A stretch of DNA of 44,309 nucleotides. It comes from Lentilactobacillus parafarraginis DSM 18390 = JCM 14109 (lineage in GTDB: Bacteria > Bacillota > Bacilli > Lactobacillales > Lactobacillaceae). A program made the position numbers and the translations under genes. This document shows, piece after piece, positions 11,749-20,509 of the stretch; position 1 is the stretch's first letter; every line of letters starts with the position of its first letter. The notes beneath the pieces were generated by a model that made no database searches, was not told the origin of the DNA, and worked only from the letters and a program-made list of their open reading frames with translations. The DNA lies in contig NZ_AZFZ01000019.1 in assembly GCF_001435895.1 (NCBI RefSeq), positions 1 to 44,309 on the forward strand, in the 5' to 3' direction.

Positions 11749-13038
11749 ATGAGTAAAGAACTTTTAGGGGCGCTATCAGCCCTTGAAACAGAGAAGGGTA
11801 TTAAAAAAGAAGTCGTTATTGAAGCAATGGAAGCAGCACTCGTTTCTGCTTATAAGCGAAATTATGGGCAGGCCCAAAATGTGGAAGTTTCATTTGACGG
11901 TGTTAAGGGAGAAATGCACGTTTATTCAGTCAAGACGGTTGTTGAAACGGTTACTGATGAACAACAGCAGGTTTCCCTTGATGATGCCCTGCAGATCAAC
12001 AAAGGGTATGAACTTGGCGATGATATTAAGTTTGAAGTTACCCCAAAGAACTTCGGCCGAATTGCGGCTCAAACTGCCAAACAGGTCATTATGCAGCGAG
12101 TTCGGGAAGCTGAGCGGGAAAACATATTTGATGAATATTCAAAATATGAAGACGATTTAGTTACCGGGACCGTTGAGCGTCAGGATACCCGGTTTGTTTA
12201 CATTAATTTAGACAAGGTCGAAGCTGTCATGGGTCCCCGGGATCAAATGCCAAACGAAGTTTATCGGCCCCAGGAACGGTTGAAGGTTTACGTTACGCGG
12301 GTTGAGAATGCCACCAAGGGTCCCCAAGTGTTCGTCAGCCGGACTGATCCGGGAATGTTAAAGCGGTTATTTGAACAAGAAGTTCCGGAAATTTATGATG
12401 GAACCGTTGAGATCGTTTCGATTGCCCGTGAGGCTGGGGACCGTGCCAAGATTGCCGTGCGTTCCAATAATTCTGACATCGATCCCGTTGGTACGGCCGT
12501 TGGTCCCAAGGGCCAGCGAGTTCAGACCATCGTTAATGAACTCCATGGTGAAAATATGGATATTGTTGAATGGGATGAGGATGACGCTCGCTACATTGCT
12601 AACGCGTTGAATCCAGCGGAAGTCATCGATGTCATTTTCGATGAAGACAATGATCGGGCCTGCACGGTGATTGTTCCCGATTATCAACTGTCACTGGCAA
12701 TTGGTAAGCGCGGACAAAATGCCCGGTTAGCCGCGAAATTGACCGGCTTCAAAATCGATATCAAATCCGAAACTGATGCCAAAGAATTTTTTGCTGAACG
12801 TCAGGCTGCTTCTGATCAAGCGGCCGATGACGGCGAGCAAGTAGCCGATCAGCCGGAAGATGTTGACAGCCCTGATGAAGAAGCGCAAACTAATTTGGAT
12901 GAGGCTGATTCTGCCGATACCGATGACGCTTCAACTGATTTGGATGACGACACTTCAATTGATGATTCGGCAAACGATCCGCAAAGTGATTCGACTCATC
13001 TTGACTCTGATGACTCAGAATCATCCGACCAGGATTAA
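11749..13038 (+). CDS. nusA: Transcription termination/antitermination factor NusA
   Basis: Binds RNA polymerase and nascent RNA, promoting pausing and intrinsic termination. Of 429 aa, residues 1-125 form the polymerase-binding domain. An S1 domain follows at about 134-200 (LVTGTVERQDTRFVYINL), then two KH domains at about 230-345 with GPKGQRVQTI and IGKRGQNARLA as the RNA-binding loops. The last 75-80 residues are a low-complexity tail, about one third Asp with many Ser, where Gram-positive NusA usually simply stops; this makes the protein longer than the about 370 aa of Bacillus. The ATG has AAAGGAGA upstream. Possible self-control through the leader hairpin is discussed under findings. 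Confidence 0.97.
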   Translation: MSKELLGALSALETEKGIKKEVVIEAMEAALVSAYKRNYGQAQNVEVSFDGVKGEMHVYSVKTVVETVTDEQQQVSLDDALQINKGYELGDDIKFEVTPKNFGRIAAQTAKQVIMQRVREAERENIFDEYSKYEDDLVTGTVERQDTRFVYINLDKVEAVMGPRDQMPNEVYRPQERLKVYVTRVENATKGPQVFVSRTDPGMLKRLFEQEVPEIYDGTVEIVSIAREAGDRAKIAVRSNNSDIDPVGTAVGPKGQRVQTIVNELHGENMDIVEWDEDDARYIANALNPAEVIDVIFDEDNDRACTVIVPDYQLSLAIGKRGQNARLAAKLTGFKIDIKSETDAKEFFAERQAASDQAADDGEQVADQPEDVDSPDEEAQTNLDEADSADTDDASTDLDDDTSIDDSANDPQSDSTHLDSDDSESSDQD

Positions 13039-13054
13039 GGTTTAGGAGGCGATC

Positions 13055-13357
13055 ATGATGAAAAAGCGAAAGATTCCAATGCGAAAAGACATTGTAAGCG
13101 GTGAAATGGCCCCTAAGAAAGAACTTGTTCGTATCGTTCGCGACGCTGACGGGAACGTCTCAATTGACGAAACCGGCAAGAAGTCCGGTCGGGGAGCTTA
13201 CATCTCTATTAATGTTGATATTGCCAAAAAGGCAAAAGCTGATCACGTGTTTGAGAAAGCATTTTCAACCCAACTTGATGAGAGCTTCTACGATGATCTA
13301 ATTGCTTACATTGATCATAAGCGAGCTCGAAAAGAGTTGTTTGAAGATGGAAAATGA
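13055..13357 (+). CDS. ylxR: YlxR family RNA-binding protein (RnpM)
   Basis: Small DUF448 protein of the nusA operon; in Bacillus the homologue binds RNA and has been linked to RNase P modulation. The 100-aa product has the family core KIPMRKDIVSGEMAPKKELVRIVR (in two parts, residues about 6-29) and the signature KKSGRGAYIS near residues 42-51. Two tandem ATG codons (13055 and 13058) are available after AGGAGG; the second has slightly better spacing. One usual zinc-site feature, a Cys-containing RTC motif seen in some homologues, is absent here: the segment reads SGEMA. The 3' end overlaps the next gene by 11 bp. Confidence 0.93.
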   Translation: MMKKRKIPMRKDIVSGEMAPKKELVRIVRDADGNVSIDETGKKSGRGAYISINVDIAKKAKADHVFEKAFSTQLDESFYDDLIAYIDHKRARKELFEDGK

Positions 13358-13664
13358 TCAAGCGGTTCTTAATTTTTTAGGGCTTGCCAAACGGGCGAAC
13401 AAAATCGTGTCTGGTGAAAACAATCTGCTGGCAGAAATTCGGGGCGGTAAGATCCATTTCTTATTTATCGCAACGGACACCGGCGCGTCAACGACAAAAA
13501 AGTTTGTTGATAAGTCAAATTACTATCATGTGCCCGTTAATACCATGTACACTAAAGAAGTACTAAGTCAGGCAATTGGAATGCAAAGAACGATTATTGG
13601 CATCGCTGATGCTGGTATGGCAAAAAAGATTATTCAATTAACAAATAAGAAAAAGGGAGAGTGA
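13347..13664 (+). CDS. ylxQ: YlxQ, L7Ae-family ribosomal-type protein
   Basis: L7Ae/L30e/S12e-fold protein that binds kink-turn RNA and is found in the nusA-infB operon of Firmicutes. An upstream in-frame start at 13302 exists inside ylxR. The family begins at [18 protein letters not shown], so I place the start at the ATG at 13347, giving 105 aa. Signatures are [14 protein letters not shown] near the N-terminus and [20 protein letters not shown] near the C-terminus. It overlaps ylxR by 11 bp, which implies translational coupling. Its only ribosome binding site is weak and lies inside ylxR, fitting coupling. Confidence 0.9.
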   Translation: MENDQAVLNFLGLAKRANKIVSGENNLLAEIRGGKIHFLFIATDTGASTTKKFVDKSNYYHVPVNTMYTKEVLSQAIGMQRTIIGIADAGMAKKIIQLTNKKKGE

Positions 13665-13668
13665 TGAT

Positions 13669-16305
13669 ATGGGGAAAAAGCGAATTTACGAATTAGCTAA
13701 AGAACTCAACATCTCCAGTAAAAAAATCGTAGACGAGGCTAGCAAGCACGGCGTTGCGGTCAAAAATCATATGTCGACGGTTGACGATGGCCAAGAAAAG
13801 AAGATTCGGCAGTTATTTAAAAAGCCGAGCGCTTCAAACACTCAAAGTCGGCCGGCTTCAAGTCAGAGCCATCATTCGGCCGCTGCTCATCAACAGCCCA
13901 GTCGGTCTGCCAAGACTGACAACCATGTGACTCATAGTGACTCGGCTGCGGCTCACCACGACTCAGCTCGACAACAATCAAGCGGTCGGTCTGATAACCG
14001 AGGGCGGTCAACCCAAAACAGTCGAAATAGCGATCAGAATCGCTCGCGAAACACATCCCATTCGAATAATAGCAGTAACTATGGGAATCACAATTCTAAC
14101 CGCAGTCAATCAGGGAATTCTTCGGCTAATCAAACTAACCATAGTGGGAATGCCAGCCGCCATACTGATAACCGTTCTGAACGTCATCAAACAAGCGGTA
14201 GCACCAATAGCCGCCAAAACGAAAATCGGTATCAGCGCTTAAACGAGAACCGATCCCAAAATACAACGAATCAGAGCCATAGCAGCAATAACCGTTCCAA
14301 TCAGTCCACTTCGACGCATAGTAATTCCCAGTCCACTCAGAATCGTTCGCATACCAGCGAAAATAGTAATACTGGGCATCACAACACAGGAAGTGGCCGC
14401 TTTGGTGGCAGCTTGAATCGTCGCGGCAATAACGGTGGTTCCCGGAAGGCAAATAAGAAACGAAATAAGAAGCAGCGCAAGCAGCGTAATCAACGGCTTC
14501 GTCAAGTTGAGCATCATGGTGCTCCAGAGCGTAAGGCCCGTCCATTACCACAGGTTTTGGAATATGAAGACGGCATGAACGCTCAAGATTTGGGCAAGCT
14601 GCTTCATCGTGAGCCAGCTGAAATCGTTAAAAAATTATTCATGTTAGGGGTCATGGTTAACCAAAACCAGTCACTGGACAAGGATACCATTGAAATTTTA
14701 GCTGCTGATTACGGCATTGAAGCTAAGGAAAAGGTCCATGAAGACCTTTCCAACTTGGACGAGATTTTTGAAAAAGAAATGAAGAATGCCAAGCACTTAG
14801 TACCTCGGCCACCAGTTGTCACGATCATGGGTCACGTTGACCATGGGAAGACAACGCTGTTGGATCATTTGCGTCATTCTCACATTACCGCTGGTGAAGC
14901 TGGTGGCATCACCCAAGCAATCGGTGCCTATCAAGTTCGCCACGGCGATAACATCATTACATTCTTGGATACCCCAGGGCATGCGGCCTTTACCGAAATG
15001 CGGGCTCGTGGGGCAAACATTACTGATATCACGGTTCTGGTGGTTGCTGCCGATGATGGCGTAATGCCTCAAACGATTGAAGCCATTAACCATGCTAAGG
15101 CTGCCAAGACGCCGATTATTGTGGCCATCAATAAGATTGATAAGCCGGATGCTAATCCGGATCATGTCACTGAACAGTTGAGCAAATATGGTTTGGTTCC
15201 CGAATCATGGGGTGGCGACACCATCTTTGTCAACATTTCTGCTAAGTTTGGCAAGAACATTGATGAATTGTTGGACATGATCATTCTTGAATCCGAAATG
15301 CTCGAATTGAAGGCTGACCCTCAACAACCAGCTGTTGGATCCGTCATTGAAGCCCGTCTTGATCAAGGTAAGGGCCCAGTTGCCACATTACTTGTGCAAC
15401 AAGGGACCCTCAAGGTTGGGGATCCGATTGTTGTCGGCCATACCTTTGGTCGGGTGCGGACAATGACTAATGAACGGGGTCGTGATCTGAAGAAAGTAAC
15501 CCCTTCGATGCCAGTATCCATTACTGGTTTAAACGAAGTTCCTGAAGCCGGTGATCGATTCGTTGTCTTCTCAGATGAAAAGACCGCCCGCTCAGTCGGT
15601 GAGGAACGAGCTGAAGAGGCTCAAGTCCAAGAACGCCGAAAGACTAACCGGGTAACGCTTGACAACTTGTTTGATTCACTTGAAGAGGGTGAAATGAAGG
15701 AAGTTGACATCGTTATTAAGGCCGATGTTCAAGGATCAGTTGAAGCGCTGGCTAACAGTTTGAAGAAGATTGAAGTTAAGGGCGTGAAGGTTAATATTAT
15801 TCATTCCGGTGTTGGGGCGATTAACGAAAGTGACGTTGCCTTAGCCGAAGCAAGTAATGCGATCATCATTGGCTTTAACGTTCGGCCGACGCCACAGGCA
15901 AAGTCACAAGCTGACAGCGACCATGTTGATATTCGTCTTCATCAGGTCATTTACAATGCCATTGATGAAGTTGAATCAGCGATGAAAGGGATGCTTGCGC
16001 CAACCTATGAAGAGCAGGTAACTGGTGAAGTTGAAGTTCGCCAGATTTACAAGGCTTCCAAGGTTGGAACAATTGCTGGTGGAATGGTCGTTGACGGTTA
16101 CGTTAACAAGGATAGCAAGGTTCGCTTGATTCGTGATGGTGTTGTTGTCTACACTGGCGAGTTGAATAGTTTGAAACGCTTTAAAGATGACGTCAACCAA
16201 GTCAAACAAGGGTTTGAACTTGGCCTCACGATTCAAGATTACAATGATATCAAGGTTGGCGATGTCATTGAAGCCTATATCATGAAAGAAGTGCCGGTTA
16301 AATAA
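13669..16305 (+). CDS. infB: Translation initiation factor IF-2
   Basis: GTPase that places formyl-Met-tRNA on the 30S subunit and joins the 50S. The 878-aa product starts with an IF2_N domain (1-50). It continues with a disordered linker (about 52-255) of Ser, Asn, Gln, His and Arg repeats, a basic stretch (about 255-285), and a second IF2_N domain (about 300-345). The G domain has GHVDHGKT at 388-395, DTPGH, and NKID near 488-491. Domains II, III and the tRNA-binding C-domain follow. The ATG has GGGAGAGTG upstream. Compared with the Bacillus protein (about 716 aa), the extra length is in the linker. Confidence 0.98.
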   Translation: MGKKRIYELAKELNISSKKIVDEASKHGVAVKNHMSTVDDGQEKKIRQLFKKPSASNTQSRPASSQSHHSAAAHQQPSRSAKTDNHVTHSDSAAAHHDSARQQSSGRSDNRGRSTQNSRNSDQNRSRNTSHSNNSSNYGNHNSNRSQSGNSSANQTNHSGNASRHTDNRSERHQTSGSTNSRQNENRYQRLNENRSQNTTNQSHSSNNRSNQSTSTHSNSQSTQNRSHTSENSNTGHHNTGSGRFGGSLNRRGNNGGSRKANKKRNKKQRKQRNQRLRQVEHHGAPERKARPLPQVLEYEDGMNAQDLGKLLHREPAEIVKKLFMLGVMVNQNQSLDKDTIEILAADYGIEAKEKVHEDLSNLDEIFEKEMKNAKHLVPRPPVVTIMGHVDHGKTTLLDHLRHSHITAGEAGGITQAIGAYQVRHGDNIITFLDTPGHAAFTEMRARGANITDITVLVVAADDGVMPQTIEAINHAKAAKTPIIVAINKIDKPDANPDHVTEQLSKYGLVPESWGGDTIFVNISAKFGKNIDELLDMIILESEMLELKADPQQPAVGSVIEARLDQGKGPVATLLVQQGTLKVGDPIVVGHTFGRVRTMTNERGRDLKKVTPSMPVSITGLNEVPEAGDRFVVFSDEKTARSVGEERAEEAQVQERRKTNRVTLDNLFDSLEEGEMKEVDIVIKADVQGSVEALANSLKKIEVKGVKVNIIHSGVGAINESDVALAEASNAIIIGFNVRPTPQAKSQADSDHVDIRLHQVIYNAIDEVESAMKGMLAPTYEEQVTGEVEVRQIYKASKVGTIAGGMVVDGYVNKDSKVRLIRDGVVVYTGELNSLKRFKDDVNQVKQGFELGLTIQDYNDIKVGDVIEAYIMKEVPVK

Positions 16306-16347
16306 TTTCATTTAATCACGACAATATTTCATTTAGGAGGTGTTTGG

Positions 16348-16698
16348 ATGGCTCATTATCGAGTTGGCCGGTTGGAACAAGAAATCCAACGAGAAGTTAA
16401 CGATATTTTACTGAAACGAATTCGCGATCCGCGGGTCCAAGGGGTAACCCTGACCGGTGTTGAAGTGACCGGCGATCTGCAGCAGGCAACGATTTATTAC
16501 AGTATCCTATCTGATGATAAAAAGGATGAAGATACAACGCAGAAGGGGCTTGAAAAGGCTTCTGGTCTCATTCGCGGTGAACTTGGATCACGATTAAGCA
16601 TCTATAAAACACCTGAAATCAAGTTTGAACTGGATACTTCAGTACAATATGGTGACAAGATCGATCGATTAATCAACAAGTTAAAGCAACAGGATTGA
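16348..16698 (+). CDS. rbfA: Ribosome-binding factor A
   Basis: KH-fold factor that binds 17S rRNA and helps finish the 30S subunit, important in cold growth. The 116-aa product has the family core: RVGRLEQEIQREVNDILLKRIRDPRV near residues 5-30 (given in parts), VTLTGVEVTGDLQQATIYYS, and PEIKFELDTSVQYGDKIDRLI near the end. The ATG follows AGGAGG at 6 bp. It is the last gene of the nusA-infB unit, since a strong terminator lies 16 bp after its stop. Length is typical. Confidence 0.96.
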   Translation: MAHYRVGRLEQEIQREVNDILLKRIRDPRVQGVTLTGVEVTGDLQQATIYYSILSDDKKDEDTTQKGLEKASGLIRGELGSRLSIYKTPEIKFELDTSVQYGDKIDRLINKLKQQD

Positions 16699-16714
16699 TA
16701 ATTTTAAACTTTTC

Positions 16715-16753
16715 AAAAGTGCCCGGGCGCCAAACTGCTCGGGCACTTTTTTG
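16715..16753 (+). terminator. Strong terminator of the nusA-infB operon
   Basis: AAAAGTGCCCGGGC (16715-16728) pairs with GCTCGGGCACTTTT (16737-16750), a 14-bp stem with one G-U pair and an 8-base loop, followed by more T. The A-run on the left could let it work on the other strand too. Confidence 0.93.
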
Positions 16754-16762
16754 TGATATAAT
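16753..16762 (+). promoter_or_regulatory. Extended -10 promoter of truB-ribF
   Basis: TGATATAAT (16754-16762) is a perfect TATAAT with the TG extension, 31 bp before truB. No good -35 is present: that position falls inside the rbfA terminator stem. Confidence 0.6.
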
Positions 16763-16792
16763 TTGAGTAATTGAAATTTTTAGGAGAATTTA

Positions 16793-17704
16793 ATGGATGG
16801 CGTAATTGCATTATACAAAGAACGGGGAATGACTAGTCATGATTGCATTAGTCGCCTCAGAAAAATTTTACACACTTCCAAGATTGGCCATACTGGGACT
16901 TTAGATCCGAATGTTGATGGTGTGTTGCCGGTTTGTATCGGTCAGGCAACTAAAATTAGTGAAATTCTGATGGGGTCTGGCAAGGTCTATCAGGGAGAAA
17001 TTACCCTGGGGATGGCTTACGATACCGAGGACCTTGATGGCAAGATTATTGCCCAGCAGCCGGTTGAAACGCCCTTGACCGACCAGGAGATTGATCGGGC
17101 CCTTGCCCAATTAACCGGTGATATTATGCAGACGCCGCCGATGTATTCGGCGGTTAAAGTTAACGGGCACAAGCTTTATGAGTACGCGCGGCGTGGGGAG
17201 ACAATTCATCGTGATCCCCGGCAGATTCATATTTCTCGTTTTAACCAGATCAAGCCGGCAATTTATAACCCAACGTCCCAGCAGCAAACCATCTTCTTCG
17301 AGGTTGCCTGCTCCAAAGGGACGTATGTCCGGACGTTGGCGGTTGATTTTGGAAAACTACTGAACCTTCCCGCCGTTATGAGTTCTTTAACCCGGATTCA
17401 AAGTGGTGGTTTTCAGTTATCCCAATGCGTCACCCTGAAGCAGGTGGCTGATGCGGTTGCCGATCACAATCTCGGCTCAGTGATGAGATCGTTGTCTGAG
17501 GCGCTGGCCGGCTATCCGGGATACCAAATGGATGATAGCCGTTGGCAAATCATTTTACACGGTGGCTTTTTGGATCAAAGCATTTCAAAAAATCGCGACC
17601 CCATTATTCGGATGGACTTTGAGGGAACAACGCGCGCCCTATATCAATTTGATGCAAAACGGCACGTTTACCGCCCATATAAAATGTTTTTAAACAAGAA
17701 CTAA
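16793..17704 (+). CDS. truB: tRNA pseudouridine-55 synthase
   Basis: Makes pseudouridine 55 in the T-loop of tRNAs. The 303-aa product has the TruB catalytic motif GHTGTLDPNVDGVLPV with the nucleophile Asp38. Other family blocks are KVYQGEITLGMAYDTEDLDG, MQTPPMYSAVKVNGHKLYEYAR (read in parts) and CSKGTYVRTLAVDFG. The start ATG follows TAGGAG. It is separated from rbfA by a terminator but has its own promoter, and ribF follows 14 bp later, so truB-ribF form a two-gene unit. Length is normal. Confidence 0.96.
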   Translation: MDGVIALYKERGMTSHDCISRLRKILHTSKIGHTGTLDPNVDGVLPVCIGQATKISEILMGSGKVYQGEITLGMAYDTEDLDGKIIAQQPVETPLTDQEIDRALAQLTGDIMQTPPMYSAVKVNGHKLYEYARRGETIHRDPRQIHISRFNQIKPAIYNPTSQQQTIFFEVACSKGTYVRTLAVDFGKLLNLPAVMSSLTRIQSGGFQLSQCVTLKQVADAVADHNLGSVMRSLSEALAGYPGYQMDDSRWQIILHGGFLDQSISKNRDPIIRMDFEGTTRALYQFDAKRHVYRPYKMFLNKN

Positions 17705-17718
17705 AGGAGACCTTTTGA

Positions 17719-18675
17719 ATGGATGTTATTAAACTTCATTATCCATTAGCTAATAAGCAGTACCTCACTGAAAAAACGGTGATTGCGATGGGATTTTTCG
17801 ACGGCTTTCATCGAGGCCATCAAGCCGTTTTGCAGCAAGCTAAGGCCGAGGCTGAGAAAAGGGGGGCCAGCCTTGCTGTGTTGACGTATGATCATCATCC
17901 TGCACTCGTGTATAAGAAAATTGCTCCCCACGACAAACGCTACATTACCCTTTTGAATCATAAATTAGCGTTATTGGAAGACTTTGGCGTTCAAAAAGTC
18001 CTGCTGGTTAATTACTCTTACCAATTCCAAAGTCAGACGCCCAGTGAATTTGTGGAACATTTTCTGAAGCGCTTCAATCCCGTTGCCGTGGTTGCGGGCT
18101 TTGACCACACCTATGGCGGATCGCCGGACGACAACATGGAAAACCTACCGAGGTTTGTTAACGGCGCTTTTGATGTCCTAACCGTCCCAGCTCTTACCCA
18201 GGATAACCAAAAGGTAAGTTCGAGCCGAATCCGTCGGGCATTGGATGCCAGTGACGTTGAGACGGTTAATCAGCTATTGGGGCGGCCGTTTCAAACCCAA
18301 GGCGTCATTGTCCATGGTGAGGAGCGCGGCCGGCTTCTCGGCTATCCAACGGCTAACGTGGAGCATTCCGAGTACCAGTGGCTGCCAGCAATCGGCATCT
18401 ATGTCGTGACGGTTGAAATTGCCGGCCAAAAGTATCTGGGAATGGCTTCCATCGGCAGAAACGTGACCTTTGGCGATGATGGGCCAATGACGGTTGAAAT
18501 TAATCTGATTGATTTTAATCAAAACATTTATGGTGAAGTTGTTCGGGTGAACTGGCTGGCCCATGGCCGTGGTGAAATTAAATTTCAAACCGCTGACGAA
18601 CTGGTGACCCAGTTAGGAAAGGATGAAGCCGCGACCCGTCAATACTTAAAGAATCATCCGGATATTTTGCATTAG
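17719..18675 (+). CDS. ribF: Bifunctional riboflavin kinase / FAD synthetase
   Basis: Turns riboflavin into FMN and FMN into FAD. The 318-aa product has an N-terminal nucleotidyltransferase domain with GFFDGFHRGH at residues 25-34 and SSSRIRRAL near 170. The C-terminal flavokinase domain has GYPTANV at 208-214 and GMASIGRNVTFG. The ATG at 17719 follows AAAGGAGA. The stop codon is inside the first TTAGCAC half-site of the CIRCE region before hrcA, so transcription from truB could also reach the heat-shock operon. I see no RFN riboswitch. Confidence 0.96.
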   Translation: MDVIKLHYPLANKQYLTEKTVIAMGFFDGFHRGHQAVLQQAKAEAEKRGASLAVLTYDHHPALVYKKIAPHDKRYITLLNHKLALLEDFGVQKVLLVNYSYQFQSQTPSEFVEHFLKRFNPVAVVAGFDHTYGGSPDDNMENLPRFVNGAFDVLTVPALTQDNQKVSSSRIRRALDASDVETVNQLLGRPFQTQGVIVHGEERGRLLGYPTANVEHSEYQWLPAIGIYVVTVEIAGQKYLGMASIGRNVTFGDDGPMTVEINLIDFNQNIYGEVVRVNWLAHGRGEIKFQTADELVTQLGKDEAATRQYLKNHPDILH

Positions 18676-18680
18676 CACCA

Positions 18681-18707
18681 TTAGCACTCAAATGAATTTA
18701 TTGCTAA
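18681..18707 (+). promoter_or_regulatory. Degenerate upstream CIRCE element
   Basis: TTAGCACTC (18681-18689), a 9-base spacer and TATTGCTAA (18699-18707) match the CIRCE consensus TTAGCACTC-N9-GAGTGCTAA with two changes in the right arm. It lies just upstream of the -35 and would allow a second HrcA dimer. Confidence 0.75.
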
Positions 18708-18724
18708 AAATCGTCCTTAATCCC

Positions 18725-18753
18725 TTGACTTATAAGACATGGTTTGTTAAATT
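18725..18753 (+). promoter_or_regulatory. Vegetative promoter of the hrcA-grpE-dnaK operon
   Basis: TTGACT (18725-18730) with TAAATT (18748-18753) at 17 bp, or TTAAAT at 16 bp. It lies between the two CIRCE elements, as expected for a sigma-A promoter repressed by HrcA. Confidence 0.6.
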
Positions 18754-18764
18754 ATAAATGTGCC

Positions 18765-18791
18765 TTAGCACTCCGTTACTTTGAGTGCTAA
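18765..18791 (+). promoter_or_regulatory. CIRCE operator (perfect)
   Basis: TTAGCACTC (18765-18773), a 9-base spacer and GAGTGCTAA (18783-18791) are an exact CIRCE, the HrcA binding site. It lies downstream of the promoter and within the leader, 16 bp before the hrcA start. Confidence 0.97.
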
Positions 18792-18806
18792 AAAGAGGTG
18801 ATGTTA

Positions 18807-19838
18807 GTGCTAACGGATAGGCAAAAAGATATTCTTAAAATAATCATTAGAGATTATACAAGAACCGGAATGCCCGTTGGATCTAAGGCGCTGGCCTCAG
18901 AATTTCCAACGCATGTCAGTTCGGCAACTGTCAGAAATGACATGGCTGCACTGGAATCAAAGGGCCTGATTGCCAAAACCCATTTTTCATCCGGGCGGGT
19001 TCCTTCGATGCGGGGCTACCGATACTATGTGGATAATCTCGTTCAACCCGATCCGCTAGATGATAGTGCAGAAGATTTGATCAAAAGTTCATTTAACAGT
19101 GAGTTCAACCGGATTGATGAAATTGTTCAAGAATCGGCCAAGGTGCTTTCCGATCTGACCAATTACATGGCGGTGACGTTTAATCCTGAGCCAGGAAGCA
19201 ATTTGAAGCTTGGCGGTTTTAGGCTGGTTAAGTTGGATGAGCGTCAGGTAATGGCGATTATCGTGACCAATACCGGGCACGTGGTCAACAAGATTTTCCG
19301 ACTGACCAACGTGTCATCAGAGCAGTTGGAAACCATCGTCAACATTATTAACTCCGAGTTGGTCGGTAAGCCGTTAACACAGGTTGCCGAGAAGCTTCGG
19401 GTTGATTTACCGTTGCTGATGACCAAGTACATCCAAACTCCCGAAGGCTTTTTGAAGATCTTCGGAGAGATGTTGAATGAGGCTGGGCGCGACCGGGTTC
19501 ACGTTGATGGCGAACTGAATTTACTTCAGTTTGCTGAGCGGCAAAATCTTGACCGGCTCAAACCCTTGTACAACTTATTGGACACTGAAGGAACCGTTCA
19601 AAAGATTATTAATCCGAATTCTCACGATGTTCAGGTACGCATTGGCAGTGAATTGCCAAACGACCTGTTGAAGGACTACAGCATTATTACCGGCACGTAC
19701 GATCTGAATGAATATGGTCAGGGCGTCATCGCCGTCATTGGGCCGACGCGAATGCCATATTCCAAGATCATCGGGATTGTTGGTGCACTTCGAGAGGAAT
19801 TGACTAAGAAACTTCTCGGTTACTATGATGATAACTAA
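18807..19838 (+). CDS. hrcA: Heat-inducible transcription repressor HrcA
   Basis: Represses chaperone operons by binding CIRCE; in the family its folding depends on GroEL. In-frame starts occur at GTG 18798, ATG 18801 and GTG 18807. AGAGGTG (18794-18800) abuts the first two, so the third, giving MLTDRQKDILK as in other HrcA proteins, is my choice (343 aa). The N-terminal winged helix includes TGMPVGSKALASEF and SATVRNDMAALESKGLI near residues 20-60. The GAF-like and dimerisation parts include LLDTEGTVQKIINP and ITGTYDLNEYGQGVIAVIGPTRM (in parts). First gene of its own CIRCE-controlled operon. Confidence 0.96.
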   Translation: MLTDRQKDILKIIIRDYTRTGMPVGSKALASEFPTHVSSATVRNDMAALESKGLIAKTHFSSGRVPSMRGYRYYVDNLVQPDPLDDSAEDLIKSSFNSEFNRIDEIVQESAKVLSDLTNYMAVTFNPEPGSNLKLGGFRLVKLDERQVMAIIVTNTGHVVNKIFRLTNVSSEQLETIVNIINSELVGKPLTQVAEKLRVDLPLLMTKYIQTPEGFLKIFGEMLNEAGRDRVHVDGELNLLQFAERQNLDRLKPLYNLLDTEGTVQKIINPNSHDVQVRIGSELPNDLLKDYSIITGTYDLNEYGQGVIAVIGPTRMPYSKIIGIVGALREELTKKLLGYYDDN

Positions 19839-19856
19839 TTTTAAGGAGGCGATTGT

Positions 19857-20483
19857 TTGGCAGAAAACAAAGATCGGTCTGTGGATCAAGAAAATGACAA
19901 TCTTAAAGGCGATGCTGAGTCAAAGCCGACTAGCGGTTCAGAAAAGCAGGTTGATAAAAAGGGTGCCGAAAAAAAGTCCACTCATTCAAAGAAACAATCC
20001 ACCGATTCGACGGCTGAATCGGCAAAGCTAAAGCAGACGATTGTCAGTTTAAAGCAAAAGCTTGATCAAATGGAAGATCGTTATCTGCGGGCTGAGGCCG
20101 ACATGAAGAACATTCAAACGCATGCCAAGAAAGAACAGGCTGATTTAATTAAGTATGATGGCCAACAATTGGCCCATGATATTTTGCCAATTGTTGACAA
20201 TTTGCAACGAGCCCTTGCTGTTGACGCGACTGATGATAACGGCAAACAGTTAAAGAAGGGGGTTGAAATGGTTTTTGAGCATCTGAACAAGGCCCTTGCC
20301 GATAACGGCGTGGTCAAGATTGATGCGCTTAATAAACCATTTGATCCAAAGTTCCATCAAGCGATTCAAACGGCGGCCGCTGATGATGATCACCCAGCCG
20401 ATACGGTCGTTAAAGTACTCCAAGATGGTTACCGGTTAAAAGATCGAATTCTGCGACCGGCAATGGTTATCGTAGCAAAATAA
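19857..20483 (+). CDS. grpE: Nucleotide exchange factor GrpE
   Basis: Releases ADP from DnaK. The 208-aa product has a charged, low-complexity N-terminal arm (1-55, Lys, Ser, Asp), a long coiled coil (about 58-110, QKLDQMEDRYLRAEADMKNIQ), a four-helix dimerisation part, and the C-terminal beta domain with FDPKFHQAIQ and GYRLKDRILRPAMVIVAK. The start is TTG, 6 bp after AAGGAGG, with no ATG nearby in frame. It lies 18 bp after hrcA and 26 bp before dnaK, within the CIRCE-controlled operon. Confidence 0.96.
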   Translation: MAENKDRSVDQENDNLKGDAESKPTSGSEKQVDKKGAEKKSTHSKKQSTDSTAESAKLKQTIVSLKQKLDQMEDRYLRAEADMKNIQTHAKKEQADLIKYDGQQLAHDILPIVDNLQRALAVDATDDNGKQLKKGVEMVFEHLNKALADNGVVKIDALNKPFDPKFHQAIQTAAADDDHPADTVVKVLQDGYRLKDRILRPAMVIVAK

Positions 20484-20509
20484 ATCTGTAAAGAAAAAGA
20501 GGATTATTT

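Noticed and set aside
14135-14551. Minus-strand open frame of 138 codons opposite the infB linker, rich in Tyr, Cys and Asp
   Set aside because: It mirrors the low-complexity Ser/Asn codons of infB, has no ribosome binding site and an unnatural composition.
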